From: Paraburkholderia fungorum
Lineage (GTDB): Bacteria > Pseudomonadota > Gammaproteobacteria > Burkholderiales > Burkholderiaceae
Assembly: GCF_900099835.1 (NCBI RefSeq)
Contig: NZ_FNKP01000001.1
Location: 3,286,001 to 3,350,000, forward strand
Length of the DNA: 64,000 nucleotides
Direction: 5' to 3'
The notes beneath the pieces were generated by a model that worked only from the letters and a program-made list of their open reading frames with translations, made no database searches and had not been told where the DNA came from. This document shows, piece by piece, positions 35,972 to 45,407 of the stretch (the stretch's first letter is position 1; the number at the start of each line of letters is the position of its first letter). Made by a program: the position numbers and the translations under genes.

Positions 35972-37345
35972 ATGACCAAGAAAGTTTATGTAAAGACCTT
36001 TGGCTGCCAGATGAACGAGTACGACTCCGACAAGATGGTCGACGTACTCGGCGCGGCGGAAGGCCTCGTGAAGACCGACACGCCCGAAGATGCGGACGTG
36101 ATCCTGTTCAACACCTGCTCGGTGCGTGAAAAAGCGCAGGAAAAAGTCTTCTCCGACCTCGGCCGGGTGCGTGAGCTGAAGGAAGCGAATCCCAATCTGA
36201 TCATCGGCGTGGGCGGCTGCGTGGCGAGCCAGGAAGGTGCTGCGATCGTCGCGCGCGCGCCCTATGTGGATCTGGTGTTCGGTCCGCAAACGCTGCACCG
36301 TCTGCCGCAAATGATCGACCAGCGCCGCGAAAGCGGCCGCGCCCAGGTCGACATCTCGTTCCCGGAAATCGAAAAGTTCGACCACCTGCCGCCGGCGCGC
36401 GTCGACGGTCCGAGCGCGTTCGTATCGATCATGGAAGGTTGCAGCAAGTACTGCAGCTACTGCGTCGTGCCGTACACGCGCGGTGAAGAAGTGTCGCGTC
36501 CGCTGGACGACGTGCTGACCGAAATCGCCGGTCTCGCCGACCAGGGCGTGCGCGAAGTCACCCTGCTCGGCCAGAACGTGAACGCGTACCGCGCCGGCCT
36601 GACGCTCGGCTCGTCGGACATCGCCGACTTCGCGACGCTGATCGAATACGTCGCCGATATTCCCGGCATCGAGCGGATTCGCTACACCACGTCGCATCCG
36701 AAAGAATTCACGCAACGCCTGATCGACACCTACGCAAAGGTGCCGAAGCTGGTCAGCCATCTGCATCTGCCGGTTCAGCACGGCTCCGACCGTATCCTGA
36801 TGGCGATGAAGCGCGGCTACACGGTGCTCGAGTACAAGTCGGTGATCCGCAAGCTGCGTGCTATTCGTCCTGACCTGTCGCTGTCCACGGACATGATCGT
36901 CGGCTTCCCCGGCGAGACCGAAGAAGACTTCGACAAGATGATGTCGCTGATTCACGAGATGAGCTACGACACCAGCTTCTCGTTCATCTACAGCCCGCGT
37001 CCCGGCACGCCGGCTGCGAATCTGCACGACGACACGCCGCACGAGGTGAAACTCAAACGTCTGCACCACTTGCAGGCGACGATCGAAGAAAACGTGCAGC
37101 GCATCAGCGAGTCGATGGTCGGCAAGATCGAGCGCATTCTGGTCGAGCGCCCGGCGCGCAAAGACCCGAACGAACTCGCGGGCCGCACCGAAAACAATCG
37201 CGTGGTGAATTTCCCGGCGCCGGTGGCGTCGCACGCGCGGCTGATCGGCCAGATGGTCGACGTGAAAATCGTCCATGCGTACCCACATTCGCTGCGTGGC
37301 GAACTCGTGCTGGTGCATGACGACGCGCCCGCCACGACGCACTGA
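35972..37345 (+). CDS. miaB: tRNA-2-methylthio-N6-dimethylallyladenosine synthase
   Basis: 457-residue radical SAM methylthiotransferase acting on A37 of tRNAs. The N-terminal UPF0004 domain has cluster ligands Cys12, Cys49 and Cys83; the radical SAM triad is Cys157, Cys161 and Cys164 in CSKYCSYC; a C-terminal TRAM domain ([19 protein letters not shown] ... LVGQ-like) binds RNA. Length agrees with E. coli (474). First gene of a conserved cluster with phoH-like, ybeY, corC and lnt. Confidence 0.97.
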   Translation: MTKKVYVKTFGCQMNEYDSDKMVDVLGAAEGLVKTDTPEDADVILFNTCSVREKAQEKVFSDLGRVRELKEANPNLIIGVGGCVASQEGAAIVARAPYVDLVFGPQTLHRLPQMIDQRRESGRAQVDISFPEIEKFDHLPPARVDGPSAFVSIMEGCSKYCSYCVVPYTRGEEVSRPLDDVLTEIAGLADQGVREVTLLGQNVNAYRAGLTLGSSDIADFATLIEYVADIPGIERIRYTTSHPKEFTQRLIDTYAKVPKLVSHLHLPVQHGSDRILMAMKRGYTVLEYKSVIRKLRAIRPDLSLSTDMIVGFPGETEEDFDKMMSLIHEMSYDTSFSFIYSPRPGTPAANLHDDTPHEVKLKRLHHLQATIEENVQRISESMVGKIERILVERPARKDPNELAGRTENNRVVNFPAPVASHARLIGQMVDVKIVHAYPHSLRGELVLVHDDAPATTH

Positions 37346-37406
37346 ATGCAGCACTAAGCGACACATCCCAACCGCGTATCGAAACCGACAGGATCGAACC
37401 TCCGCC

Positions 37407-38477
37407 TTGAAGACCGCTCAGCAGCATCTGGAATTCACCGCACCGCGCGAAGACAACGCGCGGCTCGCCAACCTCTGCGGACCGCTCGACGAAAATCTGC
37501 GGCAGATCGAGCAGGCGCTCGACGTGACGCTGCAACGCAGGGCTCACCGCATCACGATCCGCGGGCGCGGCGCGAAACTCGCGCTCACCGCGCTCGAGAA
37601 CTTCTACAACAACGCGCGCGAACCGCTGTCGGTCGACGACATCCAGCTTGCGCTGGTTGAGGTGCGTCATCCGGCGCGGCATCGTCCGAACGGCACCCAT
37701 GGCGACGAAGCCGGCGATCCGCGTTTCGCGGGCAATCCGGACCATCCGTTCGACCAGCCCGCCGACGCAGCCGATGACGACCTCGACGCACTCGGTCCGA
37801 AGCTGTACACGCGACGCGCCGATTTGCGCGGCCGTACGCCGATGCAGCGCGAGTATCTGAAGCAGATCGTTTCGCACGATGTCACCTTCGGCATCGGGCC
37901 GGCAGGTACGGGTAAAACGTACCTGGCCGTCGCCTGCGCGGTGGATGCGCTCGAGCGCGATCAGGTCAAGCGTATCGTGCTGACGCGCCCCGCCGTCGAA
38001 GCGGGCGAGCGTCTCGGGTTCCTGCCGGGCGATCTGGCGCAGAAGGTCGATCCGTATCTGCGTCCGCTGTACGACGCGCTGTACGACCTGCTCGGTTTCG
38101 ACAAAACCGCCAAGATGTTCGAGCGGCAGATGATCGAAATCGCGCCGCTCGCGTACATGCGCGGCCGCACGCTGAACCACGCGTTCATCATCCTGGACGA
38201 GGCGCAGAACACCACGCCCGAACAGATGAAGATGTTCCTCACGCGGATCGGCTTCGGCTCGAAGGCCGTGGTCACCGGTGACACGACCCAGGTCGACTTG
38301 CCGCGCGGCCACAAGAGCGGGCTGATCGAAGCGCAGCAGGTACTGACAGACGTGCGCGGCATCGCCATGACGCGTTTCACCAGCGCTGACGTGGTGCGGC
38401 ATCCGCTGGTCGCGCGAATTGTGGAGGCGTACGATGCGCATTCGCAGAAAGTCGCCAGCCCGGCGGATTCCCGCTGA
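37407..38477 (+). CDS. ybeZ: PhoH-like ATPase (YbeZ)
   Basis: 356-residue PhoH-family NTPase that partners YbeY in ribosome maturation. An N-terminal KH-like segment precedes Walker [14 protein letters not shown] (about residue 162-174), [17 protein letters not shown], and Walker [12 protein letters not shown] near residue 260. TTG 37407 gives [10 protein letters not shown]; no ATG or GTG is nearby in frame with coding sense, and AGGA at 37390 is a somewhat distant ribosome site. Sits 61 bp after miaB and 51 bp before ybeY. Confidence 0.92.
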   Translation: MKTAQQHLEFTAPREDNARLANLCGPLDENLRQIEQALDVTLQRRAHRITIRGRGAKLALTALENFYNNAREPLSVDDIQLALVEVRHPARHRPNGTHGDEAGDPRFAGNPDHPFDQPADAADDDLDALGPKLYTRRADLRGRTPMQREYLKQIVSHDVTFGIGPAGTGKTYLAVACAVDALERDQVKRIVLTRPAVEAGERLGFLPGDLAQKVDPYLRPLYDALYDLLGFDKTAKMFERQMIEIAPLAYMRGRTLNHAFIILDEAQNTTPEQMKMFLTRIGFGSKAVVTGDTTQVDLPRGHKSGLIEAQQVLTDVRGIAMTRFTSADVVRHPLVARIVEAYDAHSQKVASPADSR

Positions 38478-38528
38478 TTTGCGTCCATTGAGCATGCTTC
38501 TGATCCACACGCCTCACCAAGAAACCGC

Positions 38529-38990
38529 ATGAGCCGCACCCCGAAACTGACGTTGAATCTGCAATTCCCCGCCGCCAAGGCCTTCCCGGAACACAAGGCG
38601 CTGCTGCCGCGCGCCACGGTGGCCGGCTGGATCAAGGCGGCGCTTTTCGCGGACGGCGAACTGACCGTGCGTTTCGTCGACGCCGAAGAAGGCCGCACGT
38701 TGAACCGCACGTATCGCGGCAAGGATTACTCGACCAACGTGCTGACCTTCGCGTACGCCGAATCGGAAGACGATCCGGTGTCGGGCGATCTGATCCTGTG
38801 CTGTCCGGTGGTCGAGAAAGAAGCCGCCGAGCAGGGCAAGCCGCTCGTCGCGCATTACGCGCATCTGCTGGTGCACGGTACGCTGCACGCGCAGGGCTAC
38901 GACCACGAAGTCGAAGAAGAAGCCGAGGAAATGGAAGCGATCGAAACCGAGATTCTCGGCAAGCTCGGCTTTCCAGATCCTTATCAATAG
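38529..38990 (+). CDS. ybeY: Endoribonuclease / rRNA maturation factor YbeY
   Basis: 153-residue zinc metalloprotein needed for 16S rRNA 3' end maturation. The family signature [11 protein letters not shown] gives ligands His116, His120 and His126, matching E. coli His114/118/124. [18 protein letters not shown] is the other conserved block. It follows the ybeZ gene and is likely co-transcribed. Confidence 0.97.
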   Translation: MSRTPKLTLNLQFPAAKAFPEHKALLPRATVAGWIKAALFADGELTVRFVDAEEGRTLNRTYRGKDYSTNVLTFAYAESEDDPVSGDLILCCPVVEKEAAEQGKPLVAHYAHLLVHGTLHAQGYDHEVEEEAEEMEAIETEILGKLGFPDPYQ

Positions 38991-39031
38991 GCTTCGATCA
39001 CCCTTCACCGACCATTCGTTCGAACCATACC

Positions 39032-39742
39032 GTGAGCACATTCTCCCCAGAAGCCGACCTCCGATCACCCTGCCCGGACTATCCGCCGGCGCTCGGCGAG
39101 TCGCGGCTTCTGACGGACGACGAACTGCGCGCGTCGCTCGAATGCACGCTACGTGACTGGGACCGCAAGAGCGATCTCTGGCTGTTCGGCTACGGCTCGC
39201 TGATCTGGAATCCCGGCTTGCCCACCGTCGAGGCAACCCGTTCGAAGGTGCATGGCTATCACCGTGGGCTGTATTTGTGGTCGCGCGTGAATCGCGGCAC
39301 GCCGGAGCAGCCGGGTCTCGTGCTCGCGCTCGACCGTGGCGGTTCGTGCACCGGCATCGCGTTCCGGCTGGCCGCTGAAGGCTCGGCGCCGCATCTCGAC
39401 GCGCTGTGGCGCCGGGAGATGGCGATGGGCTCGTATCGTCCGGCGTGGCTGCCGTGCGTGCTCGCCGACGGCCGGCGCGTCGACGCGCTCGCGTTCGTAA
39501 TGCGCCGCGACGTGCCGAGCTACACCGGCAAGTTGCGCGACGACGTCGTTAAAGCCGTGTTCGGCTGCGCGTGCGGCCGCTATGGAACCACGCTGGATTA
39601 CGTCAGCCGTACCGTTCATGCGTTGCGTGAGAGCGGAATGCCCGATCGCGCGCTTGAAGCGCTGCTCAAGCGTTGTCGTGAGGAAAGCGATGACGCGGGT
39701 CGGCAAACCGGAGCGTCGAGCGGCGCTGCAACGGGGAGCTGA
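39032..39742 (+). CDS. chaC: Gamma-glutamylcyclotransferase, ChaC family
   Basis: 236-residue ChaC-like protein. WLFGYGSLIWNPG carries the glycine-rich binding loop; LWRREMAMGSYRPAWLP is expected to supply the catalytic Glu. ChaC enzymes cleave glutathione to 5-oxoproline and Cys-Gly in the cytoplasm. GTG 39032 is the probable start, with a weak ribosome site; the frame runs on upstream into ybeY. This gene interrupts the usual ybeY-corC adjacency. Confidence 0.9.
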   Translation: MSTFSPEADLRSPCPDYPPALGESRLLTDDELRASLECTLRDWDRKSDLWLFGYGSLIWNPGLPTVEATRSKVHGYHRGLYLWSRVNRGTPEQPGLVLALDRGGSCTGIAFRLAAEGSAPHLDALWRREMAMGSYRPAWLPCVLADGRRVDALAFVMRRDVPSYTGKLRDDVVKAVFGCACGRYGTTLDYVSRTVHALRESGMPDRALEALLKRCREESDDAGRQTGASSGAATGS

Positions 39743-40193
39743 AGGCGTCGCGTTGCGGCGACGTGCGATGGTCGGCCAATGACTGTCCTTCGCCGATCCC
39801 GCGACAAAGCAAGCTCCAGCGCACTAACGAAGGCCGTGCCGCGAACAGTGCAGCGCGTTCGGTCCAGCGCTAAAAATCGAGCGGGTAACGGCACGGCGTA
39901 TTGCTCAGCATGCGCCCAAAGCGCGCAATCGCCCACACCGCTCCTCCCGCACCTCACCTCCGCGAACAAGCTCCTGTCCGCGCCACTTTTTTGCTCAGAA
40001 ACGCTTTTCCGCGCGTAATCAGTTAGGATTGACCCACGCGCTGTCCATCGCGACAGAGCACGACAAAGCCGCTTCAACCCGCTGCACCCCGGTTTCACCC
40101 ATCGCCCAGCCCGTCGGAACACGGTTCCGCCATGTGCCTGGTGTATCCTTAATGCTCCGCAACAGCGCGTCCAGTCTTGCCGGGCGCACTACC
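39743..40193. other. 451-bp gap between chaC and corC
   Basis: No convincing gene. GC content falls slightly and no terminator hairpin with a T run is visible. A promoter for corC-lnt is expected here but cannot be pinned down. Confidence 0.45.
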
Positions 40194-41087
40194 ATGAACG
40201 ACACGTATCCCAGTCGAAGACAAACCGACAAACCGCAGGAAAAGCGCTCACTCCTCGAGCGTCTGACCGACTTCATCTCGCCCGAGCCCGACTCGCGCGC
40301 CGAACTTCTGGAAATTCTGCAGGACGCGCACGAGCGCAACCTGATCGACGCCGACTCGCTGTCGATGATCGAAGGCGTGTTCCAGGTCACCGAACTCAGC
40401 GCACGCGACATCATGGTGCCGCGCGCCCAAATGGACGCGATCAACATCGCGGACAATCCCGCCGAATTCATCCCCTACGTGCTGGAAAAAGCGCACTCGC
40501 GCTATCCGGTCTACGAAGGCAATCGCGACAACATCATCGGCGTGCTGCTGGCCAAAGACCTGCTGCGCTACTACGCCGAAGAAGAGTTCGACGTGCGCGG
40601 CATGCTGCGCCCCGCCGTGTTCATCCCCGAATCGAAGCGTCTGAACGTGCTGCTGCACGACTTCCGCGTGAATCGCAATCACCTCGCGGTGGTGGTCGAC
40701 GAGTACGGCGGCGTGGCCGGTCTGATTACGATAGAAGACGTGCTGGAACAGATCGTCGGCGACATCGAGGACGAATACGATTTCGACGAGGAAAGCGGCA
40801 ACATCATCGCGTCGCCGGACGGCCGGTTCCGCGTGCGTGCGCTGACCGAGATCGAGCAGTTCAACGAGGCATTCGGCACGCACTATCCGGACGACGAAGT
40901 CGACACGATCGGCGGACTCGTCACGCATCACTTCGGGCGCGTTCCGCATCGTGGCGAAAAAGTCCGCCTCGACGATCTGATCTTCGAGATTCTGCGCGGC
41001 GATGCCCGCCAGATTCACATGCTGCTGGTGCGCCGCGATCCGCTGGCTGGTCAGCGCGAGCGCGAAGCGCAGCACGTGCAGACCTGA
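40194..41087 (+). CDS. corC: CorC/HlyC-family protein (YbeX), paired CBS domains
   Basis: 297-residue cytoplasmic protein. Two CBS domains (RDIMVPRAQMDAINIAD ... YPVYEGNRDNIIGVLLAKDLL and VNRNHLAVVVDEYGGVAGLITIEDVLEQIVGDIEDEYD) are followed by the CorC_HlyC transporter-associated domain (RFRVRALTEIEQFNEAFG ... GEKVRLDDLIFEIL). Linked to magnesium/cobalt efflux and, as YbeX, to ribosome function. ATG 40194 gives the family-typical N-terminus. Followed by lnt, as in E. coli. Confidence 0.94.
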   Translation: MNDTYPSRRQTDKPQEKRSLLERLTDFISPEPDSRAELLEILQDAHERNLIDADSLSMIEGVFQVTELSARDIMVPRAQMDAINIADNPAEFIPYVLEKAHSRYPVYEGNRDNIIGVLLAKDLLRYYAEEEFDVRGMLRPAVFIPESKRLNVLLHDFRVNRNHLAVVVDEYGGVAGLITIEDVLEQIVGDIEDEYDFDEESGNIIASPDGRFRVRALTEIEQFNEAFGTHYPDDEVDTIGGLVTHHFGRVPHRGEKVRLDDLIFEILRGDARQIHMLLVRRDPLAGQREREAQHVQT

Positions 41088-41247
41088 TCCGGTTGCTGGC
41101 CGCATCGTTTCACGCGGCTGGCTCGTGGCTGCTTTCGGTCCGCCCGCCGGCTGCTCATCGACGGCTTTCCCGCTTCCTGGCAGCACGTCCCGGCAGTCCC
41201 TTCGCAGCCTTTTCACTTTCCCAACTACTCACGCCGACCGCGCAACA

Positions 41248-42972
41248 ATGGCCGACCCGATTACTACCCGTTCGCGCCCCGGCGTGAACGCTTCCGCCGC
41301 CGACGCGTCCCCCAACGCAGCGCGCAGTCGCAAGCTGCCTCGCTGGCATTACCTCTTCGCGCTCGTCGCTGGCGCGGCCAACACGCTTTCGTTCGCGCCG
41401 ACGCCGCACGGCGGCTGGCTCCAGCTCGCCATCTTCGCGTTCTTCTTCGCGTGGCTCACGCGCACGACCAGCTGGAAAAGCGCCGCGCTGACAGGCGGCG
41501 CGTTCGGTTTCGGCAACTTCGTGACCGGCGTGTGGTGGCTGTACGTCAGCATGCACTACTACGGCGGCATGGCCGCGCCGCTCGCAGGCGCGGCGCTCGT
41601 GCTGTTCTCGCTATATCTGGCGGTTTATCCGGCGCTGGCAGCCGGGGTCTGGTCGTTCTGCGCGGGTCACGCGCGACACGGCTCGGCGGCTGACGATCTG
41701 CCGTTCTCGCCCACCTGGCATGGTGCTTTGGCGTTCGCGAGCGCGTGGGCGATCGGCGAATGGCTGCGCGGGACGGTGTTCACCGGCTTTCCGTGGCTCG
41801 CGAGCGGTTATGCGCAGGTGGATGGCCCGTTGGCCGGGTTTGCGCCTGTGGTCGGCGTGTATGGCGTCGGCTGGATGCTGGCGCTGGTGGCCGCGCTGAT
41901 CGCCCAGGCGCTGTTACGGTTGTTGCGTTCGCGCCGGGCCGCGAGCGGCGTCGACGGTACTGCCGATATTGACGGCGCGCCCGCAAAACCAAACGCCGCA
42001 GCCATCGTGGTTCCGGCTGTCGTCGCCGTGGCGCTGATCGTCGCGGGCCTGCTGCTGCCGCTGGTCCAGTGGACCGTGCCGTCCAACGCGCCGCTGAAGG
42101 TGCGTCTGCTGCAAGGAAACGTCAAGCAGGAAATGAAGTTCGAGGAAGCGGGCATGCGCGCCGCCATCGATCAGTATCAGCAGATGATCACGTCGAAACC
42201 CGCCGACCTGATCGTCACGCCGGAAACCGCGATTCCGGTGCTCGCGCAGCAGTTGCCTGCGCCGTTTGCGTCGGCGGTGCGCGAGTTCGCGGATTCCACC
42301 GGCACGTCGATCCTGTTCGGCGCGATTGGCGGCACGATCACCCCGGAAGGGCAGGTGATCGACTATACGAACAGCCTGTTCGGCGTCACGCCGGGTTCGC
42401 ACGACGTGTATCGCTACGACAAGCATCACCTTGTGCCGTTCGGCGAATTCGTGCCTTGGGGTTTCCGCTGGTTCGTCAATCTGATGAGTATTCCGCTCGG
42501 CGACTTCTATCGTGGCGCGCCGGTGCAGAAACCGTTCATGGTGCATAACCAGCCGGTGTCGGTGAACATCTGCTACGAAGACATCTTCGGCGAAGAGATC
42601 GCGCGCAATATTCGCGAAAGCGCGACGCCCGCCGGCGTGCTGGTCAACTCGACCAATCTCGCGTGGTTCGGCGACACGATCGCGCTCGACCAGCATCTGC
42701 AGATTGCCCGCATGCGCTCGCTGGAAACTGGCCGGCCGATGCTACGCGCGACCAACACCGGCATGACCGCCGCGATCGACGCAAACGGCCGGGTGATCGG
42801 CCGGCTCGCGCCCTACACGATCGGCTCGCTCGACGTCTCCGTACAAGGCACATCGGGCAACACGCCGTACGTGACGAGCGGAAATAACACCGTGCTGGCG
42901 GTTTCGCTGCTGTTGCTCGCGTTCGGCTTCGCGTTCGGGCCGGGCATTACGCGGCGACGCAGCGGGAAGTAA
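41248..42972 (+). CDS. lnt: Apolipoprotein N-acyltransferase
   Basis: 574-residue inner-membrane enzyme that adds the third acyl chain to lipoproteins. About six N-terminal helices are followed by the nitrilase domain with the triad Glu326 (TPETAIP), Lys392 (YDKHHLVPFGEF) and Cys442 (NICYEDIFG). A final helix (LAVSLLLLAFGFAFG) anchors the C-terminus. It is somewhat longer than E. coli Lnt (512), with a 25-residue N-terminal extension. A bidirectional terminator follows. Confidence 0.96.
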   Translation: MADPITTRSRPGVNASAADASPNAARSRKLPRWHYLFALVAGAANTLSFAPTPHGGWLQLAIFAFFFAWLTRTTSWKSAALTGGAFGFGNFVTGVWWLYVSMHYYGGMAAPLAGAALVLFSLYLAVYPALAAGVWSFCAGHARHGSAADDLPFSPTWHGALAFASAWAIGEWLRGTVFTGFPWLASGYAQVDGPLAGFAPVVGVYGVGWMLALVAALIAQALLRLLRSRRAASGVDGTADIDGAPAKPNAAAIVVPAVVAVALIVAGLLLPLVQWTVPSNAPLKVRLLQGNVKQEMKFEEAGMRAAIDQYQQMITSKPADLIVTPETAIPVLAQQLPAPFASAVREFADSTGTSILFGAIGGTITPEGQVIDYTNSLFGVTPGSHDVYRYDKHHLVPFGEFVPWGFRWFVNLMSIPLGDFYRGAPVQKPFMVHNQPVSVNICYEDIFGEEIARNIRESATPAGVLVNSTNLAWFGDTIALDQHLQIARMRSLETGRPMLRATNTGMTAAIDANGRVIGRLAPYTIGSLDVSVQGTSGNTPYVTSGNNTVLAVSLLLLAFGFAFGPGITRRRSGK

Positions 42973-43090
42973 GTCGCAGGGAAACGTGCTCGTCATGCGC
43001 AACGCATGGCGAGCGCGAGTTGCAGGTTGCAACCTCCGAGTCGCAACTTTTGAGTTGCAAAACACCGGCCCCACCAAGCAACCCGCAAAA

Positions 43091-43119
43091 AAAATGCGCC
43101 TGCAGAGCAGGCGCATTTT
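43091..43119. terminator. Bidirectional terminator lnt / GST
   Basis: ATGCGCCTGC (43094-43103) pairs with GCAGGCGCAT (43107-43116), flanked by A and T runs on the two sides; the genes converge. Confidence 0.93.
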
Positions 43120-43196
43120 CAATTCCATCACACTCTTCAAGCCAGATTTCCAGGAGCCTGGACCAGCCGGTTCAGCGCTCCGTCAACCTTCGACCG

Positions 43197-43811
43197 TCAA
43201 GCCGCCGGCACCGTATCGATAAACGATTGCCGCTGCGACAGCTTCTGCAAATGTTTGTCCAGATTCGGATGCGGTTCGCGCCAGTTCAACTCCGGCATGC
43301 GGAAGTCGAGATAAGCCAGCGCGCAACCCACGGCGATATCCGCGAGCGTGTAGTGATTGCCCGCGCACCAGGTCTTGCTACCCAGCCCCTGTGACATCGC
43401 CACCAGACCTTCTTCGATCTTGCGCTGCTGCCGCGCCACCCACGCATCCACGCGTTGCTCCGGCGTGCGCTGGGTGTTTTCGGCGCGGATCAGCACGGCT
43501 GCGTCCATCACGCCGTCTGCGAGCGCTTCCCAGCAACGCACTTCGAGCCGCTCACGCCCCGACGGGGGAATCAGCTTGCCGACCGGCGACAGCGTATCCA
43601 CGTATTCGCAGATCACCCGCGAATCGAACACGGCTTCGCCATCTTCCATCACGAGGCAAGGAACCTTGCCGAGCGGATTGAAGGTGTGAATCTGGGTATC
43701 CGGTGCCCAGACATTCTCGGGCACCAGTTCGTAGTCGATCCTCTTGTCGGCCAGAACGATCCGCGCTTTACGCGCGAACGGACTGGCGAGCGAACCGATG
43801 AGTTTCATCAT
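43197..43811 (-). CDS. Glutathione S-transferase
   Basis: 204-residue GST. The thioredoxin-like N-terminal domain (MMKLIGSLASPFARKARIVL) with Ser11 as a probable activating residue, the GSH-binding PCLVMEDGEAVFDSRVICEY and a helical C-terminal domain (YTLADIAVGCALAYLDFR) are clear. Resembles E. coli YibF. ATG 43811 is taken for AAGG at suitable distance. Single gene. Confidence 0.93.
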   Translation of the reverse strand: MMKLIGSLASPFARKARIVLADKRIDYELVPENVWAPDTQIHTFNPLGKVPCLVMEDGEAVFDSRVICEYVDTLSPVGKLIPPSGRERLEVRCWEALADGVMDAAVLIRAENTQRTPEQRVDAWVARQQRKIEEGLVAMSQGLGSKTWCAGNHYTLADIAVGCALAYLDFRMPELNWREPHPNLDKHLQKLSQRQSFIDTVPAA

Positions 43812-43994
43812 GACCATCTGCCTTTTCTTGAATCCGGCGAAAGTATAAGTGCTCGGAGGCCATCACGAGCGCAGCGCCACCGCTTCGCAACCCGCGTGGA
43901 GACTCGCTGTGGACGGATTGCAACATGCCGGCGGCCGTCCCGCCAACTGTATTTGCGCAAAATGACTCCGCGCATTGGGCGCTACAATCGCACG

Positions 43995-45401
43995 ATGAAC
44001 CAGCCGACCGAACCCACCCTCGCCATCGACGTTTACCGCACGCGCCGCGAGCGCGTACTCGCTGCGCTGCGCGCGGCGGGCGGCGGCGTCGCCATCGTTC
44101 CGACCGCGCCGGAAGCGGTGCGCAACCGGGACGCCGACTATCCGTACCGGCACGATAGCTACTTCTATTATCTGACCGGCTTCACCGAGCCCGAAGCGCT
44201 GCTGGTGCTCGACGCAAGCGCCGCGCCCGGCGAGCCCACGTCGATCCTGTTCTGCCGCGAGAAGAACGTCGAGCGGGAAACGTGGGAAGGCTTCCGGTTC
44301 GGCCCGGAAGGCGCGCGTGCCGCCTTCGGTTTCGACGCCGCATTCGCGTTCGGTGAGCTCGACGCGCAAGTGCCGCGACTGCTCGCCGACAAACCCTCGT
44401 TGCACTATGCGCTCGGCACGTCGGCGAAACTGGACGAACAGGTGCGCGGCTGGCTGGACGCGGTTCGCGCGCAAGGCCGCGGCGGCATCGCCGCGCCCGC
44501 CGAGGCGCGTGATCTGCTGCCCTTGCTCGACGACATGCGCCTGTTCAAGGACGACCACGAACTCGCGATCATGCGCCGCGCCGGACAGATTTCCGCGCAG
44601 GCGCATCGGCGCGCGATGGCCGCGTGCCATCCCGGCGTCCGTGAATACGAACTCGAAGCCGAATTGCTGTACACGTTCCGCAAATTCGGCGCGCAGGCAC
44701 CGGCTTACACGTCGATCGTCGCGGCGGGCGCGAACGCCTGCGTGCTGCACTACGCGGCCGGCAACACGATTGCGCGGGACGGCGACCTGATTCTGATCGA
44801 CGCCGCGTGCGAACTCGATGGCTATGCATCCGACATTACGCGCACGTTCCCGGCCAGCGGCCGCTTCTCGCCTGCGCAGCGCGAGTTGTACGACATCGTG
44901 CTGGCCGCGCAGTACGCCGCCGTCGATGCCACGCGCGCCGGCGCTACCTTCGACGATCCGCACCAGGCAGCCGTCCGTGTGCTGGCGCAGGGGCTGCTGG
45001 ACACCGGCATCGTCGATCGCGCGAAATTCGCTTTGGTCGACGACGTGATCGCCGAGCGCGCCTACGCGCCGTTCTACATGCACCGCACTGGCCACTGGCT
45101 CGGCATGGACGTGCACGATTGCGGCGACTATCGCGAACGCGGTGCGCAGCGCGACGAAGCGGGCGCGTTGCCGTGGCGCACGCTGCAACCGTCGATGACG
45201 CTGACCATCGAGCCGGGTCTATACATCCGCCCGACTGAGGGCGTGCCAGAGCGCTACTGGAACATCGGTATCCGCATCGAGGACGACGCGGTCGTCACGC
45301 CGACCGGTTGCGAACTGCTCACGCGCGACGTGCCGGTCGAGGCCGATGAAATCGAAGCGCTGATGCAGGAAGCGCGCGCGGCGCATGGAACAGGGAAGTA
45401 A
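43995..45401 (+). CDS. pepP: Xaa-Pro aminopeptidase P
   Basis: 468-residue M24B metallopeptidase removing N-terminal residues before proline. The pita-bread domain carries the dinuclear metal ligands Asp269, Asp280, His367, Glu406 and Glu429. The N-terminal aminopeptidase P domain includes RHDSYFYYLTGFTEPEA. Longer than E. coli PepP (441). Six bases before the ubiH stop-start junction partner, so an operon, as in E. coli pepP-ubiH. Confidence 0.95.
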   Translation: MNQPTEPTLAIDVYRTRRERVLAALRAAGGGVAIVPTAPEAVRNRDADYPYRHDSYFYYLTGFTEPEALLVLDASAAPGEPTSILFCREKNVERETWEGFRFGPEGARAAFGFDAAFAFGELDAQVPRLLADKPSLHYALGTSAKLDEQVRGWLDAVRAQGRGGIAAPAEARDLLPLLDDMRLFKDDHELAIMRRAGQISAQAHRRAMAACHPGVREYELEAELLYTFRKFGAQAPAYTSIVAAGANACVLHYAAGNTIARDGDLILIDAACELDGYASDITRTFPASGRFSPAQRELYDIVLAAQYAAVDATRAGATFDDPHQAAVRVLAQGLLDTGIVDRAKFALVDDVIAERAYAPFYMHRTGHWLGMDVHDCGDYRERGAQRDEAGALPWRTLQPSMTLTIEPGLYIRPTEGVPERYWNIGIRIEDDAVVTPTGCELLTRDVPVEADEIEALMQEARAAHGTGK

Positions 45402-45407
45402 TCGGCG

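Noticed and set aside
35858..37366. 502-codon open frame antisense to miaB
   Set aside because: No motif or start signal; miaB on the other strand has all Fe-S and TRAM features.
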